From Opitutia bacterium (GTDB taxonomy: Bacteria > Verrucomicrobiota > Verrucomicrobiia > Opitutales > Opitutaceae), in assembly GCA_947474365.1 (NCBI GenBank), contig CANJIU010000007.1:1-64000 (forward strand): a stretch of DNA of 64,000 nt, read 5' to 3'. Within the stretch, counting starts at the first letter, position 1; the number at the start of each line of letters is the position of its first letter. A model generated the notes under the pieces. That model was given only the letters and a program-made list of their open reading frames with translations, ran no database searches and was not told the origin of the DNA. Shown one piece after another: positions 52,935 through 60,824 of this stretch. A program made the position numbers and the translations under genes.

Positions 52935-54575
52935 TCAAGGCAGCTCCGCGCCGCAATTTGCCATCGCGGAACCGAAGAAAGGATTTTTCGCCGGCTGGCT
53001 GCGCTGGACCCAGCGGCCCTTGCCGAGGACTGGGCTCATCGGGCACTGGAAAATTTTCACTCCCAGGTGCGCCTTGTGGGGCTTGAGCAGGTCCGCCACC
53101 GCGGTGCTCCAGGTTTCGAAGGAACGCCGGGCGCTCTTCAGATTGTCGCCGGGCTCAAGTGCGGGGAGACCGGAGAAGGATTTCGCGGCGGAGACGAGCC
53201 CCGGGTAGAGTTTTTGGTAGGTCGCGTAGTCGTCGGCGGCCAGAGCGCCGGCGGCGTCGATGGCGGCGTTGGCGAGCGTGGACATCTCCGGGAGCGCGGG
53301 CGTGGCATTTGCCGGGGACGCGGCGCCCGCGTCGGGCTGCAGTTTCGGCGACGGGGGCGTCGCGGCTCCCGTTGCGTGCGCATGACCGCTGGCTTCTCCG
53401 GAGAGCTGGGCCTGTGCGTCGATGAGTAGGGCGCCGTTGGTCACGACTTTCTCCGCCTCGGTCAGGCCTTCCAGCACCTCGACCAGCGCGTCGCCGCGGC
53501 GGCCGAGCCGGAGTTTGCGCTGCTCGTAGATTCCACCGCCGCGATCGACATAGGCGACCGGGCCGCGACCGACATCGAGAATGGAGGATCGTGGGGCGGC
53601 AAGGACGGCCGGTGACTCCACGAGCACGCGCGCCTCGGCGAGCACGCGATGATAGAGGAGATGACCTTGTCCCGAGGAGGTGTTGAGGTGGGGATTCGCC
53701 AGAACCACGCGCACCTTGGTGGTGCGGGTCATCTCGTTGAAATTGGGATCGATGAACTCGATCGGCGCCTCGATGATTTCACCCGGCACGGCCCGTGTCG
53801 TGATCTCGACCTTCTGGCCAATGCGCAGCCAGGGGATGTCCTGCTCGTAGGCATCGAAGAGAAACCACATCTTGGAAAAATCCCCGACGGCAAACAGCTT
53901 GTCGCCGGTCTTCAGCCATTGGCCCTCGTAGACCGTTTTTTCCACAATGGTGCCGGCTTCAGTCGCGAGCACGGTTGTCACGAGTTGGGGCACGCCGGTC
54001 TTCAGCAACTCGTCGAGTTGCGCGTCGGTGAGTCCCATCTTGCGCAGCCGCGCTCGTGCCGCGGGCAGCGCCGCGGCGGCGAGGTCGCCGGCGCGGGAAA
54101 GTTGCACGAGTTCCCGTTGCGCGGCCTGCAACTCGGGACTGTAGAGATCAAACAGCGGCTGGCCCGCGGCGATCACGGTGCCGACGATGTGAACGTGAAG
54201 TTTTTCCACCCGGCCCTCGGCCCAGGCGGTAAGCAACCGGTGACGGGAATCATCGTCGTCGATCGCGCCGTTGACACGGACGGTGCGCAGCAGCGGCTGG
54301 CGCGAGACGACGGACGACTCGACTCCGATGGTGTTGATGATCGAGCTGGCGAGCGAGACCATGCCCTCGGGCAAAGCCATTCCGGCGGGGGGCGCAGCCA
54401 CGAGATCCATCCCGCAGATCGTGCATTTCGCCGGCTTGTCCGACTTGATCCACGGATGCATCGGGCATTGGTAAACGGCAGTCGCGGCGGAGGCCGCGTG
54501 GGTTTCCGCGACGAGAGGGATGCCGATTCCGGTCGTCGCGACAAAGGTGAAGAGAATGACGAGAAACCGTTTCAT
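52935..54575 (-). CDS. cusB: CusB-type efflux adaptor with N-terminal heavy-metal-binding and C-terminal DUF3347 domains
   Basis: 546 residues from ATG 54575. After the signal peptide (RFLVILFTFVATTGIGIPLV), a heavy-metal-binding domain shows YQCPMHP at 35-41 and CTICGMDLV at 51-59. The adaptor core follows (GRVEKLHVHIVGTVIAAGQP lipoyl half, helical hairpin around ALPAARARLRKMGLTDAQLD, and DVGRGPVAYVDRGGGIYEQR barrel). The linker at about 401-422 is encoded by a REP-like element. The C-terminus (TLANAAIDAAGALAADDYAT, then LGVKIFQCPMSP and NPFFGSAMANCG) is DUF3347-like. It is 7 bp from cusA and overlaps cusC by 4 bp. Confidence 0.9.
   Translation of the reverse strand: MKRFLVILFTFVATTGIGIPLVAETHAASAATAVYQCPMHPWIKSDKPAKCTICGMDLVAAPPAGMALPEGMVSLASSIINTIGVESSVVSRQPLLRTVRVNGAIDDDDSRHRLLTAWAEGRVEKLHVHIVGTVIAAGQPLFDLYSPELQAAQRELVQLSRAGDLAAAALPAARARLRKMGLTDAQLDELLKTGVPQLVTTVLATEAGTIVEKTVYEGQWLKTGDKLFAVGDFSKMWFLFDAYEQDIPWLRIGQKVEITTRAVPGEIIEAPIEFIDPNFNEMTRTTKVRVVLANPHLNTSSGQGHLLYHRVLAEARVLVESPAVLAAPRSSILDVGRGPVAYVDRGGGIYEQRKLRLGRRGDALVEVLEGLTEAEKVVTNGALLIDAQAQLSGEASGHAHATGAATPPSPKLQPDAGAASPANATPALPEMSTLANAAIDAAGALAADDYATYQKLYPGLVSAAKSFSGLPALEPGDNLKSARRSFETWSTAVADLLKPHKAHLGVKIFQCPMSPVLGKGRWVQRSQPAKNPFFGSAMANCGAELP
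53313..53371. repeat. REP-like element inside cusB
   Basis: The arms GGGGACGCGGCGCCCGCGTC and CGACGGGGGCGTCGCGGCTC match the REP family at 9656, 38590 and 59154 with substitutions. The frame stays open and encodes the Ala/Pro/Ser-rich linker between adaptor core and DUF3347 domain. Confidence 0.75.
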
Positions 54576-55831
54576 GAGTGGTCGGGTGAACCGGCGAGAA
54601 CGTGGAGCATCGCGTGATAGCGGTGAAAATCCGCGAGCCCGGCGGCGAGGGCGGTCTTGGCGTCGATGAGGTTGCGTTGTGCGGCGAGCATTTCGCTGAT
54701 GGTGGCCTTTCCGGTGGTCAGATCCTGGCGCACGCTGTCGGCGCCCTGGAGGGCCAGCGGGAGCAGTCGGTCGCGATAAAGTTCGACGGTACGGCGCGCG
54801 GTCTCGATGCGTTGCCACATGTCGCGGACCTCGGCGGCGGTCTTGGTGCGCAGCGTGGCGGCGTCAAGTTCGGCCGCTTCGCGACGCCGGTCGGCCTCGC
54901 GTTGGGCGGAGCGGTATTTTTTGTCGTTGAACCACGGCAGGCTGATCGCGACGCCGGTGTCGTAGCCCTCGATGATGCGGCTGCCGGCATTGAGATGCCG
55001 GGCCTTAAGCATCACTTCGGGTTCGGGCCGCCAGGCTCGGTCGGCGAGTTCGCGCATGCGTTGGGCGGCGGTAATGCGGGCGTTGGCCTCGTGCAAATCA
55101 GGCCGGTGGGAAAAGGCGTGGGCTTGCGCCTCCTCCAGGGTGGCGAATCCGGTCGGAGCGCCGTTCTCTCCCGGGGCGGCGGGAGGCGTCAGCTCGGCGA
55201 CGGGCGCCTGCGGTGGCAAGTCGCGCAGGGTGTTGAGCACGGCCGCGGCATCGGCGGCCTCGCGATCCAGCATGATGATCCGTTCCTGGAGCCGGGCGCG
55301 ATCGGACTCGGCCAGAAACAGCCCGCTCACGCTGCCGGTTCCCGTGGTCAGCCGGCTGCGGGCGATTTCCGTCGCCTGGGCCAGCAGGAGGTCCGTTTCG
55401 CGGGTGAGGGCGAGTTGCTCGCGCGCCCGCAATAATTGGAAAAACGCCTCGCGGGCCTCGCCTAGCAGCATCAGTTCGCGGGTGCGCACGGTGGCGGCCG
55501 TGACGTCCGCCTCAGCCGCGGCCACGGCGCGCCGGCGTTCGCGATTGCCCGTGAGGGGGATCTTCTGGCTGATGGAAAACTCCGCGGCATCGTAACTGTT
55601 GATCCGGTTGCTGGTCATGCGCTGGATCTCAAATCCACCGACCGGGTCCTCCCAGGCGGTGGACTGGGTGATGCGTTCGCGGTCTGCGGCGGCCATGGCG
55701 GTGGCGGACCGAAGCTGCGGATTGCGTTCCCGCACCTCGGCCATGACCCGGTTAAGCGTCAGCGGTTCGGCCGCACCGCCATTGAGAGCGGCGGCGAGGA
55801 AGCCGAGGAGCAGGGCGACAACGGGGCGCAT
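54572..55831 (-). CDS. cusC: CusC/TolC-type outer-membrane efflux protein
   Basis: 419 residues with signal peptide RPVVALLLGFLAAALNGGAA. The OEP repeats show LNRVMAEVRERNPQLRSATA, SISQKIPLTGNRERRRA and ITAAQRMRELADRAWRPEPE...GVAISLPWFNDKKY, with the TTGKATISEMLAAQRNLIDA coil near the end. It is the first gene of the cusCBA-propeller operon, with a 4-bp overlap to cusB. Confidence 0.88.
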   Translation of the reverse strand: MRPVVALLLGFLAAALNGGAAEPLTLNRVMAEVRERNPQLRSATAMAAADRERITQSTAWEDPVGGFEIQRMTSNRINSYDAAEFSISQKIPLTGNRERRRAVAAAEADVTAATVRTRELMLLGEAREAFFQLLRAREQLALTRETDLLLAQATEIARSRLTTGTGSVSGLFLAESDRARLQERIIMLDREAADAAAVLNTLRDLPPQAPVAELTPPAAPGENGAPTGFATLEEAQAHAFSHRPDLHEANARITAAQRMRELADRAWRPEPEVMLKARHLNAGSRIIEGYDTGVAISLPWFNDKKYRSAQREADRRREAAELDAATLRTKTAAEVRDMWQRIETARRTVELYRDRLLPLALQGADSVRQDLTTGKATISEMLAAQRNLIDAKTALAAGLADFHRYHAMLHVLAGSPDHS

Positions 55832-55865
55832 GGCGGTGGAGGGAATACCTTAGCAGGAGCGATTC

Positions 55866-55979
55866 AGCTGAGAGCCTAGAGCTGAGAGCAAAACCAAGTG
55901 GTGAATTTCATATTCAGGTTGGATGGCATGCGCGTCGGCTCTGGAGATTGGGCTCTCAGCTCTTCGCTCTGAGCTCTCG
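55866..55979. repeat. Inverted AGCTGAGAGC repeat pair upstream of cusC
   Basis: AGCTGAGAGCCTAGAGCTGA (55866-55885) is inverted relative to GCTCTCAGCTCTTCGCTCTG (55952-55971), separated by an AT-richer 60-bp spacer. It lies between the TRASH-like gene and cusC. One arm is the parent-like copy of the repeat found in cusA at 51215. Confidence 0.7.
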
Positions 55980-55996
55980 ACTGCATCGGTGCCGGC

Positions 55997-56359
55997 TCAG
56001 TGCTTCTTGTCGTGCTTTGCGTCCTTGGCTGGGCCGGCCTTTTTCCCGGCCGCGGCATCATCGACCTTCTTCAGAAACTTCGCCGGGTCGGCCTTGAAGT
56101 CGTCGGTGCAGCCTTCGCAGCAAAAGAAGACCACGCGGTCGGGCTTCCCGGCGGCGTGATACACAAAGGGCGTCGCCTCACCCATGCTCCCGAGAGCTTC
56201 GCCGGAAACGAGGCACGTCTTCAGCGGATAGGTGGCGCGGGCCTTGGCGATGAGTTCGGATTCGGTCGGGGACGGCGCGGGCTTTTCCGCGGCCAACAAG
56301 ACGGACAGCGGAAGGACGGCGGCGAGCAGGAGGGCGGGGAGGAATGATGTGTGTTTCAT
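55997..56359 (-). CDS. Exported TRASH/YHS-like metal-binding protein
   Basis: 120 residues with signal peptide SFLPALLLAAVLPLSVLLAA. The mature part has TCLVSGEALG (C49) and VVFFCCEGCTDDFKADPAKF (Cys 80, 81 and 84), as in YHS/TRASH-type metal-binding modules, followed by a His/Lys-rich C-terminus. It is the first gene transcribed toward cusCBA and has its own copy of the shared promoter core. Probably a periplasmic copper sensor or chaperone; function is inference. Confidence 0.78.
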   Translation of the reverse strand: MKHTSFLPALLLAAVLPLSVLLAAEKPAPSPTESELIAKARATYPLKTCLVSGEALGSMGEATPFVYHAAGKPDRVVFFCCEGCTDDFKADPAKFLKKVDDAAAGKKAGPAKDAKHDKKH

Positions 56360-56372
56360 GATGAGACTTCAC

Positions 56373-56444
56373 CGACAATAACCCCAGCCGGGCCAAACCC
56401 CTTGAAATTTTCTGCGGGTTTTTCCGTGATTGGGGTTATAGTCG
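56373..56444. promoter_or_regulatory. Divergent promoter pair with a shared TGGGGTTAT core
   Basis: On the plus strand TGGGGTTATAGTCG lies at 56431-56444, 15 nt before the cnrY-like ATG. On the minus strand TGGGGTTATTGTCG lies at 56386-56373, 13 nt before the TRASH-like ATG. Each is preceded by GGGTTT, with 9 and 8 nt between. The centre (56395-56421) is an imperfect palindrome bounded by AAACCC and GGGTTT. The arrangement suggests one regulator or ECF sigma factor driving both directions; which part is -35 or -10 is undetermined. Confidence 0.7.
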
Positions 56445-56459
56445 AAAGAAACCACCGCC

Positions 56460-56765
56460 ATGAACCCTCCCCAAGGTCCCGATTCCCTTTCGCGCACGCT
56501 GTCCGATTGGCGGGTGACGCCTCCGCGCCATCCTCAATTTCGCTCCGAGGTGTGGGCGCGCCTCCGGGTAAGTGAGACGCCACCGCCCTGGCAGGTGTTT
56601 GCCCGGCAGCATGTCGGCGCGGTGGGAGGGGCGCTGGCGCTGGCCATCATCGCGGGGGGCTTTCTGGGGCATGAACGGGCGCGGGCGCAGGCGGCGGAGG
56701 AAAGCTCCCAGCTGGCGACTGCGTATGTGCAGGGGCTGGACGCACGTTCGATGCGGATGCCGTGA
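56460..56765 (+). CDS. CnrY-like membrane anti-sigma factor
   Basis: 101 residues. A cytoplasmic N-terminus with LSRTLSDWRVTPPRHPQFRSEVW is followed by one transmembrane helix (VGAVGGALALAIIAGGFLG, about 52-70) and a short periplasmic tail. The size and topology fit CnrY, the ECF anti-sigma of the Ni/Co cnr operon. The stop overlaps the next GTG by 4 bp (GTGA). A sigma-binding role is inferred from gene order; the sequence itself is too short for certainty. Confidence 0.7.
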   Translation: MNPPQGPDSLSRTLSDWRVTPPRHPQFRSEVWARLRVSETPPPWQVFARQHVGAVGGALALAIIAGGFLGHERARAQAAEESSQLATAYVQGLDARSMRMP

Positions 56766-57190
56766 AAAATCTGCTGATCACCCTGGCGGTGGTGCTCGCG
56801 GCCTGCGCCGCGGCGTACGGAGTTATTTATACCCTCAGCGGCGATCGTGCGATGCACGCGGCGGCACGAGAGGGCGACGCGATGGCCTGGCTGCGCGCCG
56901 AGTTTCACCTCGACAACGCCCGGTTTGCCGCGATCAAGCGTCTACACGACGATTACAGCGTCGCCTGCGGCGGACATTGTGCCGCGATCATGGCGGCGCG
57001 GGATCGTCGGGCGCCGGCGGCGGAGATCGCGGCGCTGGAGAAAGTATGCGTCGATGCGATGACGGCGCATTTCCAGCGCGTGGCCGCGGTGATGTCGCCG
57101 GCGCAGGGCGAACGTTACCTGGCGACGGTCTTGCCGCGAATCGCGGGTTACGAGCATCATGGGGCGCCCAACCTCCGGATGTCACCGTGA
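56762..57190 (+). CDS. CnrX-like periplasmic metal sensor
   Basis: 142 residues starting at GTG 56762. An N-terminal signal anchor (LLITLAVVLAACAAAYGVIY) leads to a helical periplasmic domain with YSVACGGHCAAIM (C69, H72, C73) and further candidate ligands H62 and H103. The helical hairpin and MSPAQGERYLATVLPRIAG end match metal-resistance proteins of the CnrX/CpxP/ZraP type. It overlaps both neighbours by 4 bp. Copper is the most likely ligand given the adjacent cus operon. Confidence 0.78.
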   Translation: MKNLLITLAVVLAACAAAYGVIYTLSGDRAMHAAAREGDAMAWLRAEFHLDNARFAAIKRLHDDYSVACGGHCAAIMAARDRRAPAAEIAALEKVCVDAMTAHFQRVAAVMSPAQGERYLATVLPRIAGYEHHGAPNLRMSP

Positions 57191-57801
57191 ACGGGGCGAG
57201 CAGTGCAGGGCGGGGGGCAGGCGGCAGTGAAGCAACGAAGTCGGACACGGGCGCGGAGGACTGCGCCTGGATGGAGAGCGTGCAGCGCGGCGACGAGGCG
57301 GCGTTTGGCCGTCTGATGGAGCGGTGGGAACGGCCCGTGAAGTCGGTGATCGCTCGGCTGGTGTTCAATGCCGGTGAGGCCGAGGAATTGGCCCAGGAGA
57401 CGTTTGTCCGCGTCTGGCAGCAGCGGGAAAAATATCGGGCGGGAGCAGCCTTTCGGCCGTGGGTGTTTGCCATCGCGGTCAACCTTGCACGCAACCGGCT
57501 GCGCTGGTGGCGCAAGCGCCCGGAGGTGGCGCTGGAGGAGTGGACGGAACGTGACGGCGACAGTGGGTCGGGCGAGGGCGGAGGGGCGCGGGGACTGGAG
57601 CAGGCAGAGCGGGCGTCAGCGGTGAGGGACGCGATCGCGGGCCTGCCGGCCGACCTGCGCGAGGCGATCGTGTTGTTCGAATATCAGGAGATGTCCCACG
57701 CCGAAATTGCCGCCGCCGTCGGCGCCACCCCCAAGGCGGTCGAGACGCGGATCCATCGTGCGCGGGAAAAACTGCGGAGCACCTTGAAACGATGGGAGTA
57801 A
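57187..57801 (+). CDS. CnrH-like ECF RNA polymerase sigma factor
   Basis: 204 residues from GTG 57187, chosen because it overlaps the sensor stop as GTGA. Sigma region 2 is visible as AFGRLMERWERPVKSVIARL, then EAEELAQETFVRVWQQREKY and FRPWVFAIAVNLARNRLRWW. Region 4 is LPADLREAIVLFEYQEMSHA, then IAAAVGATPKAVETRIHRAREKL. It should direct RNA polymerase to metal-induced promoters, probably the divergent pair at 56373-56444. Confidence 0.9.
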   Translation: MNGASSAGRGAGGSEATKSDTGAEDCAWMESVQRGDEAAFGRLMERWERPVKSVIARLVFNAGEAEELAQETFVRVWQQREKYRAGAAFRPWVFAIAVNLARNRLRWWRKRPEVALEEWTERDGDSGSGEGGGARGLEQAERASAVRDAIAGLPADLREAIVLFEYQEMSHAEIAAAVGATPKAVETRIHRAREKLRSTLKRWE

Positions 57802-57940
57802 GGGGGAGTTTCCCCAAAATCAGGGTGGACCGGCGGTCGTGGCTTCGCGGTTGTTGGTCAAGGGAGTGTCAAAAACACTCAAGAAAGTGAAGAACGGCTC
57901 GATTTTGTGGCAGCCGCCTGCCTTATTACAGGCCGCCCCG

Positions 57941-58534
57941 ATGCCAATCACCAAGCCTCGCGCCGTGTTTCTCAGCTACGCCTCCGAAGATGCGGACGTG
58001 GCGAGACGGATTTGCGGGGCGTTACAACGGATCGGGGCCGAGGTGTGGTTCGAAGACGGCGAACGCGGGGGAGACGCTTGGGAAGCAAAAACGAGGCAGC
58101 AGATTCGCGACTGCGCCCTGTTTCTTCCCCTGATCTCGGCCAACACCGGGGAAAAATGCGAAGGGTGTTTCCGGACCGAGTGGAAATTGGCCGCGGATCG
58201 CTCCATTCAGCAGCCGAGGGGAGCACCGTTCATTAATCCGGTGTTGATCGATTTTACGAACGAGCGCGGTACTCCGGTGCCGGAGGCGTTTCTCGCGGTG
58301 AAGTGGATCCGTCTGCTGGGTCGTGACATCCCCATGGCTTTCGCGCTGCGGTTGATGGAACTGGCTGCTGGAGCGGCGGAGACGGTGGGCGCGAGCGCAG
58401 GATCGGCGGAAAAACCGGCTGCAGTTGTGCCGGCGGTCACGCCGAAAGAGGGTGCGCCCCGCGCTTGGCTCGGCTGGGGTATCGGCGCGGTTGCCGCCGC
58501 TCTGCTCCTGGCCTTCGGCTGTTCCCGCCGGTAA
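57941..58534 (+). CDS. Short TIR-domain protein with C-terminal transmembrane helix
   Basis: 197 residues from ATG 57941. The TIR domain has RAVFLSYASEDADVARRICG, EVWFEDGERGGDAWEAKTRQ, IRDCALFLPLISANTG and CFRTEWKLAADRS, with Glu in the equivalent position to catalytic TIR Glu. The C-terminus is one hydrophobic helix (GIGAVAAALLLAFGCSRR). The upstream open frame to 57839 is possible but less likely. It is a truncated relative of the TIR protein at 15099-16466, lacking the TolB-like domain. Confidence 0.8.
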   Translation: MPITKPRAVFLSYASEDADVARRICGALQRIGAEVWFEDGERGGDAWEAKTRQQIRDCALFLPLISANTGEKCEGCFRTEWKLAADRSIQQPRGAPFINPVLIDFTNERGTPVPEAFLAVKWIRLLGRDIPMAFALRLMELAAGAAETVGASAGSAEKPAAVVPAVTPKEGAPRAWLGWGIGAVAAALLLAFGCSRR

Positions 58535-58561
58535 GGCGAAACGTCTCCCGCAGTTGGCGGC

Positions 58562-59119
58562 CTACGGCGAGAGCACCGCGTCGTCGTCGTTCCACATTTT
58601 CCGATCGGGGCCGGCGCTGCGAATCTCCATTTTTTTTGCGCTCTCGGCGTGAAAAAAGAAAGGCGTCCCCCAGCGGTCACAGAGTTCGCCCGCCTGATTG
58701 ATTGCCGGATGATCGGGCGGAATGAGCGCGAGCCGAAGTTTGTTCTTTCCGGTCAGGACGGCGGTGATCTCGGGGTTGGTGCCGACGGGGTTGCCCTCGC
58801 GGGGGAAGTTCGTCTGAAACGCCTGGACCACTTCATTGACGATCTGCAGGTCGGCGCGGATATCGGACGTCGGCGCGTTCAGGGCGTCGGCGAGCGTACT
58901 GCGCTCGGCGGGCGGCGGTGGAGCATTGCGCGCTGGGCCTGGCGAGGCCGCAATTGCGCCGGCCTTCGCTCCGCCGGCGCCCCCGGGGGGGGCAGGTGCG
59001 TCTGAAAACGCCCGTTGCACCCATCTTGATGCCAGGAAACCGACTAGCACCAGAACGGCGACGCCGATCAGCGTGCGGTGCAGCGGCGTCATCCCGGGCG
59101 CATCCCGTTTTTTGGACAT
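58562..59119 (-). CDS. Membrane-anchored protein with GspG-like C-terminal segment
   Basis: 185 residues from ATG 59119. A short cytoplasmic N-terminus is followed by a transmembrane helix (LIGVAVLVLVGFLASRWV), a Pro/Ala-rich linker and a C-terminal segment (CDRWGTPFFFHAESAKKMEIRS...GPDRKMWNDDDAV). That tail resembles the C-terminal part of type II secretion major pseudopilins (DPWGxPY...SAGPDGxxGTDDDI). There is no prepilin cleavage motif, so it is not a pseudopilin itself. It is near the DUF1501-DUF1800 pair on the same strand. Confidence 0.65.
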   Translation of the reverse strand: MSKKRDAPGMTPLHRTLIGVAVLVLVGFLASRWVQRAFSDAPAPPGGAGGAKAGAIAASPGPARNAPPPPAERSTLADALNAPTSDIRADLQIVNEVVQAFQTNFPREGNPVGTNPEITAVLTGKNKLRLALIPPDHPAINQAGELCDRWGTPFFFHAESAKKMEIRSAGPDRKMWNDDDAVLSP

Positions 59120-59153
59120 GCGGAAAATGCCATCCTCTGCAATCGTGCTGTTA

Positions 59154-59214
59154 CTGGAGCCGCGACGCCCTCGTCGCGGTTTCAATCCACGCGACGAGGG
59201 CATCGCGTCCCCAG
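59154..59214. repeat. REP-like palindromic element, copy 4
   Basis: A 61-bp element (CTGGAGCCGCGACGCCCTCG...CCCCAG) with the same arms and the same CCACGCGACGAGGG core as 9656-9716, from which it differs at four positions. It lies between the DUF1501 gene and the GspG-like gene. Confidence 0.85.
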
Positions 59215-59239
59215 TGTGCAGAAATTGAGATACGCCGCC

Positions 59240-60703
59240 TCATCCCAGGAACCCGAGATTTGGTTTGGCGAACCGACCGATGTTGGGGAGGACGGTTGGC
59301 AGATCGGTGGCACTCACGCCGAACCAGGTCGCGAGCGTCGCGGCGTATTCGTCGACACTGGTCGTGGGAATCCAGCGGCCGAGGCCGGTGTCGTCGGGAC
59401 CGTTGATCGAAAGCGTGGGCATCTTGCCGTAGATGTCGGTGCCGCGCACAGCGCCGCCGACGACAAAGTGGTGGCTGCCCCAGCCGTGATCGGAGCCGTC
59501 GCCGTTGGAACGGAAGGTGCGGCCAAAGTCGGAGGCGGTGAAGGTCGTCACCTGATTGGCGACGCCGAGTTCGGTGGTGGCGTTATAGAACGCGTTCACG
59601 GCCTGGCTGATTTGCGAAATCAGGCCCGCGTGGACGCCGGTGACGGGGGCGGTGTTGTCGACCTGAGCGGCGTGGAGATCCCAGCCGCCGAGTTGGACGA
59701 AGAAGATCTGGCGCTTGAGGCCAAGGGTGGGTGACGCGGCGATGAGGCGCGCGGCCATTTTTAGCTGGTTGCCGGCGGTGGTGGTCGGGAAAACCGTCGT
59801 GAGCGGCGCGGACGCGTTGAGCACGGTGTTGAGGAGGTCCGCGCTGACGATCGCGTCGCCGGTGGCGCCGGCGAAAGCGGTTTCGAAAAGTGTGTTCTGC
59901 GCCTGGGCGAAGATGTCCTTCTGCGCGCGGAACCGGATGCCGTCCGGCGTGGTGGGAGTAAGCGACGTTGTGCTGCCGGTGAGGGTGGGGGCGCCACCGG
60001 TGCCGATGGCGTATTGGGTGACCTTGGCGCCGACCTGGAAGGTGTTTTTGCCGGCGATGCTGATCGACATCGAGATCTGGTCGCTGGTGTTGAAGGCGTT
60101 GACGAGATCAGCGACGCGGCCGCCCCAACCGGTGGAGGTCGGCTTGTCGGGCACGCTATGCTGCCACTGGACCTGCTGGTCGCTGTGGGAAAAAAGCTGC
60201 GGTGGGAGCGGGACGCTGCGGGCGTTGTACTGGGTCTTGGTCGTCGGGTAGACGAGCGTGCCGGTGTTGCCCAGAAATGCCGCCTTGCCGGAGTTGAAGA
60301 GCGCGTGGAGCTCCGTCATCGACGGGTGCAGGCCCCACGTGCGGCCGTCGGAGGTTTTCGGCGTGATGGGAAGGAGGCTCGCTCGTGGCAGGGCGAGATT
60401 GGAACGGGCGGCGGCATAGGCGGCATAGCCGGCGGCGTCGGTGGCCGGGCCGGTGCCCATCGGGATGATGAGATTGTTTGCGTCGTTGCCGCCGTTGAGG
60501 AACAGGCAAACGAGGGCCTTATAGTCAGACGCGATGGCTCCGGCGGTTGGGGGCGGCTGGGGGCCGTTGCCGGGACTCGCGACCGCGCCCATGAGGCGGA
60601 GGCTGCCGAGGGTGGAGAGGAGGCCGGTGGCGCCGACCGCAGAGCAGCAGGCGCTGCCGAGGAACTCGCGGCGGGAAACTTCAGGGGCGGACTTTTTGCT
60701 CAT
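59240..60703 (-). CDS. Tat-exported DUF1501 protein
   Basis: 487 residues. The leader SRREFLGSACCSAVGATGLL is twin-arginine type. DUF1501 features are YKALVCLFLNGGNDANNLII, LPRASLLPITPKTSDGRTWG, LGNTGTLVYPTTKTQYNARS, QLGGWDLHAAQ and FTASDFGRTFRSNGDGSDHG followed by GWGSHHFVVGG. Such proteins always pair with DUF1800 proteins, as here, and probably share an unknown periplasmic or surface function. It ends 26 bp before the REP-like element. Confidence 0.92.
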   Translation of the reverse strand: MSKKSAPEVSRREFLGSACCSAVGATGLLSTLGSLRLMGAVASPGNGPQPPPTAGAIASDYKALVCLFLNGGNDANNLIIPMGTGPATDAAGYAAYAAARSNLALPRASLLPITPKTSDGRTWGLHPSMTELHALFNSGKAAFLGNTGTLVYPTTKTQYNARSVPLPPQLFSHSDQQVQWQHSVPDKPTSTGWGGRVADLVNAFNTSDQISMSISIAGKNTFQVGAKVTQYAIGTGGAPTLTGSTTSLTPTTPDGIRFRAQKDIFAQAQNTLFETAFAGATGDAIVSADLLNTVLNASAPLTTVFPTTTAGNQLKMAARLIAASPTLGLKRQIFFVQLGGWDLHAAQVDNTAPVTGVHAGLISQISQAVNAFYNATTELGVANQVTTFTASDFGRTFRSNGDGSDHGWGSHHFVVGGAVRGTDIYGKMPTLSINGPDDTGLGRWIPTTSVDEYAATLATWFGVSATDLPTVLPNIGRFAKPNLGFLG

Positions 60704-60824
60704 GGGAGGGAGGACGGAAAAGGGAGAGTGGAGCGCGATGGTTTGGGCGTTGAGAGCGGGGGGAGAGGGAGCTTTCGAAGATTCTGCGCCAACTCTCGCC
60801 CACTCCGGATGCTTGATTCTTATC

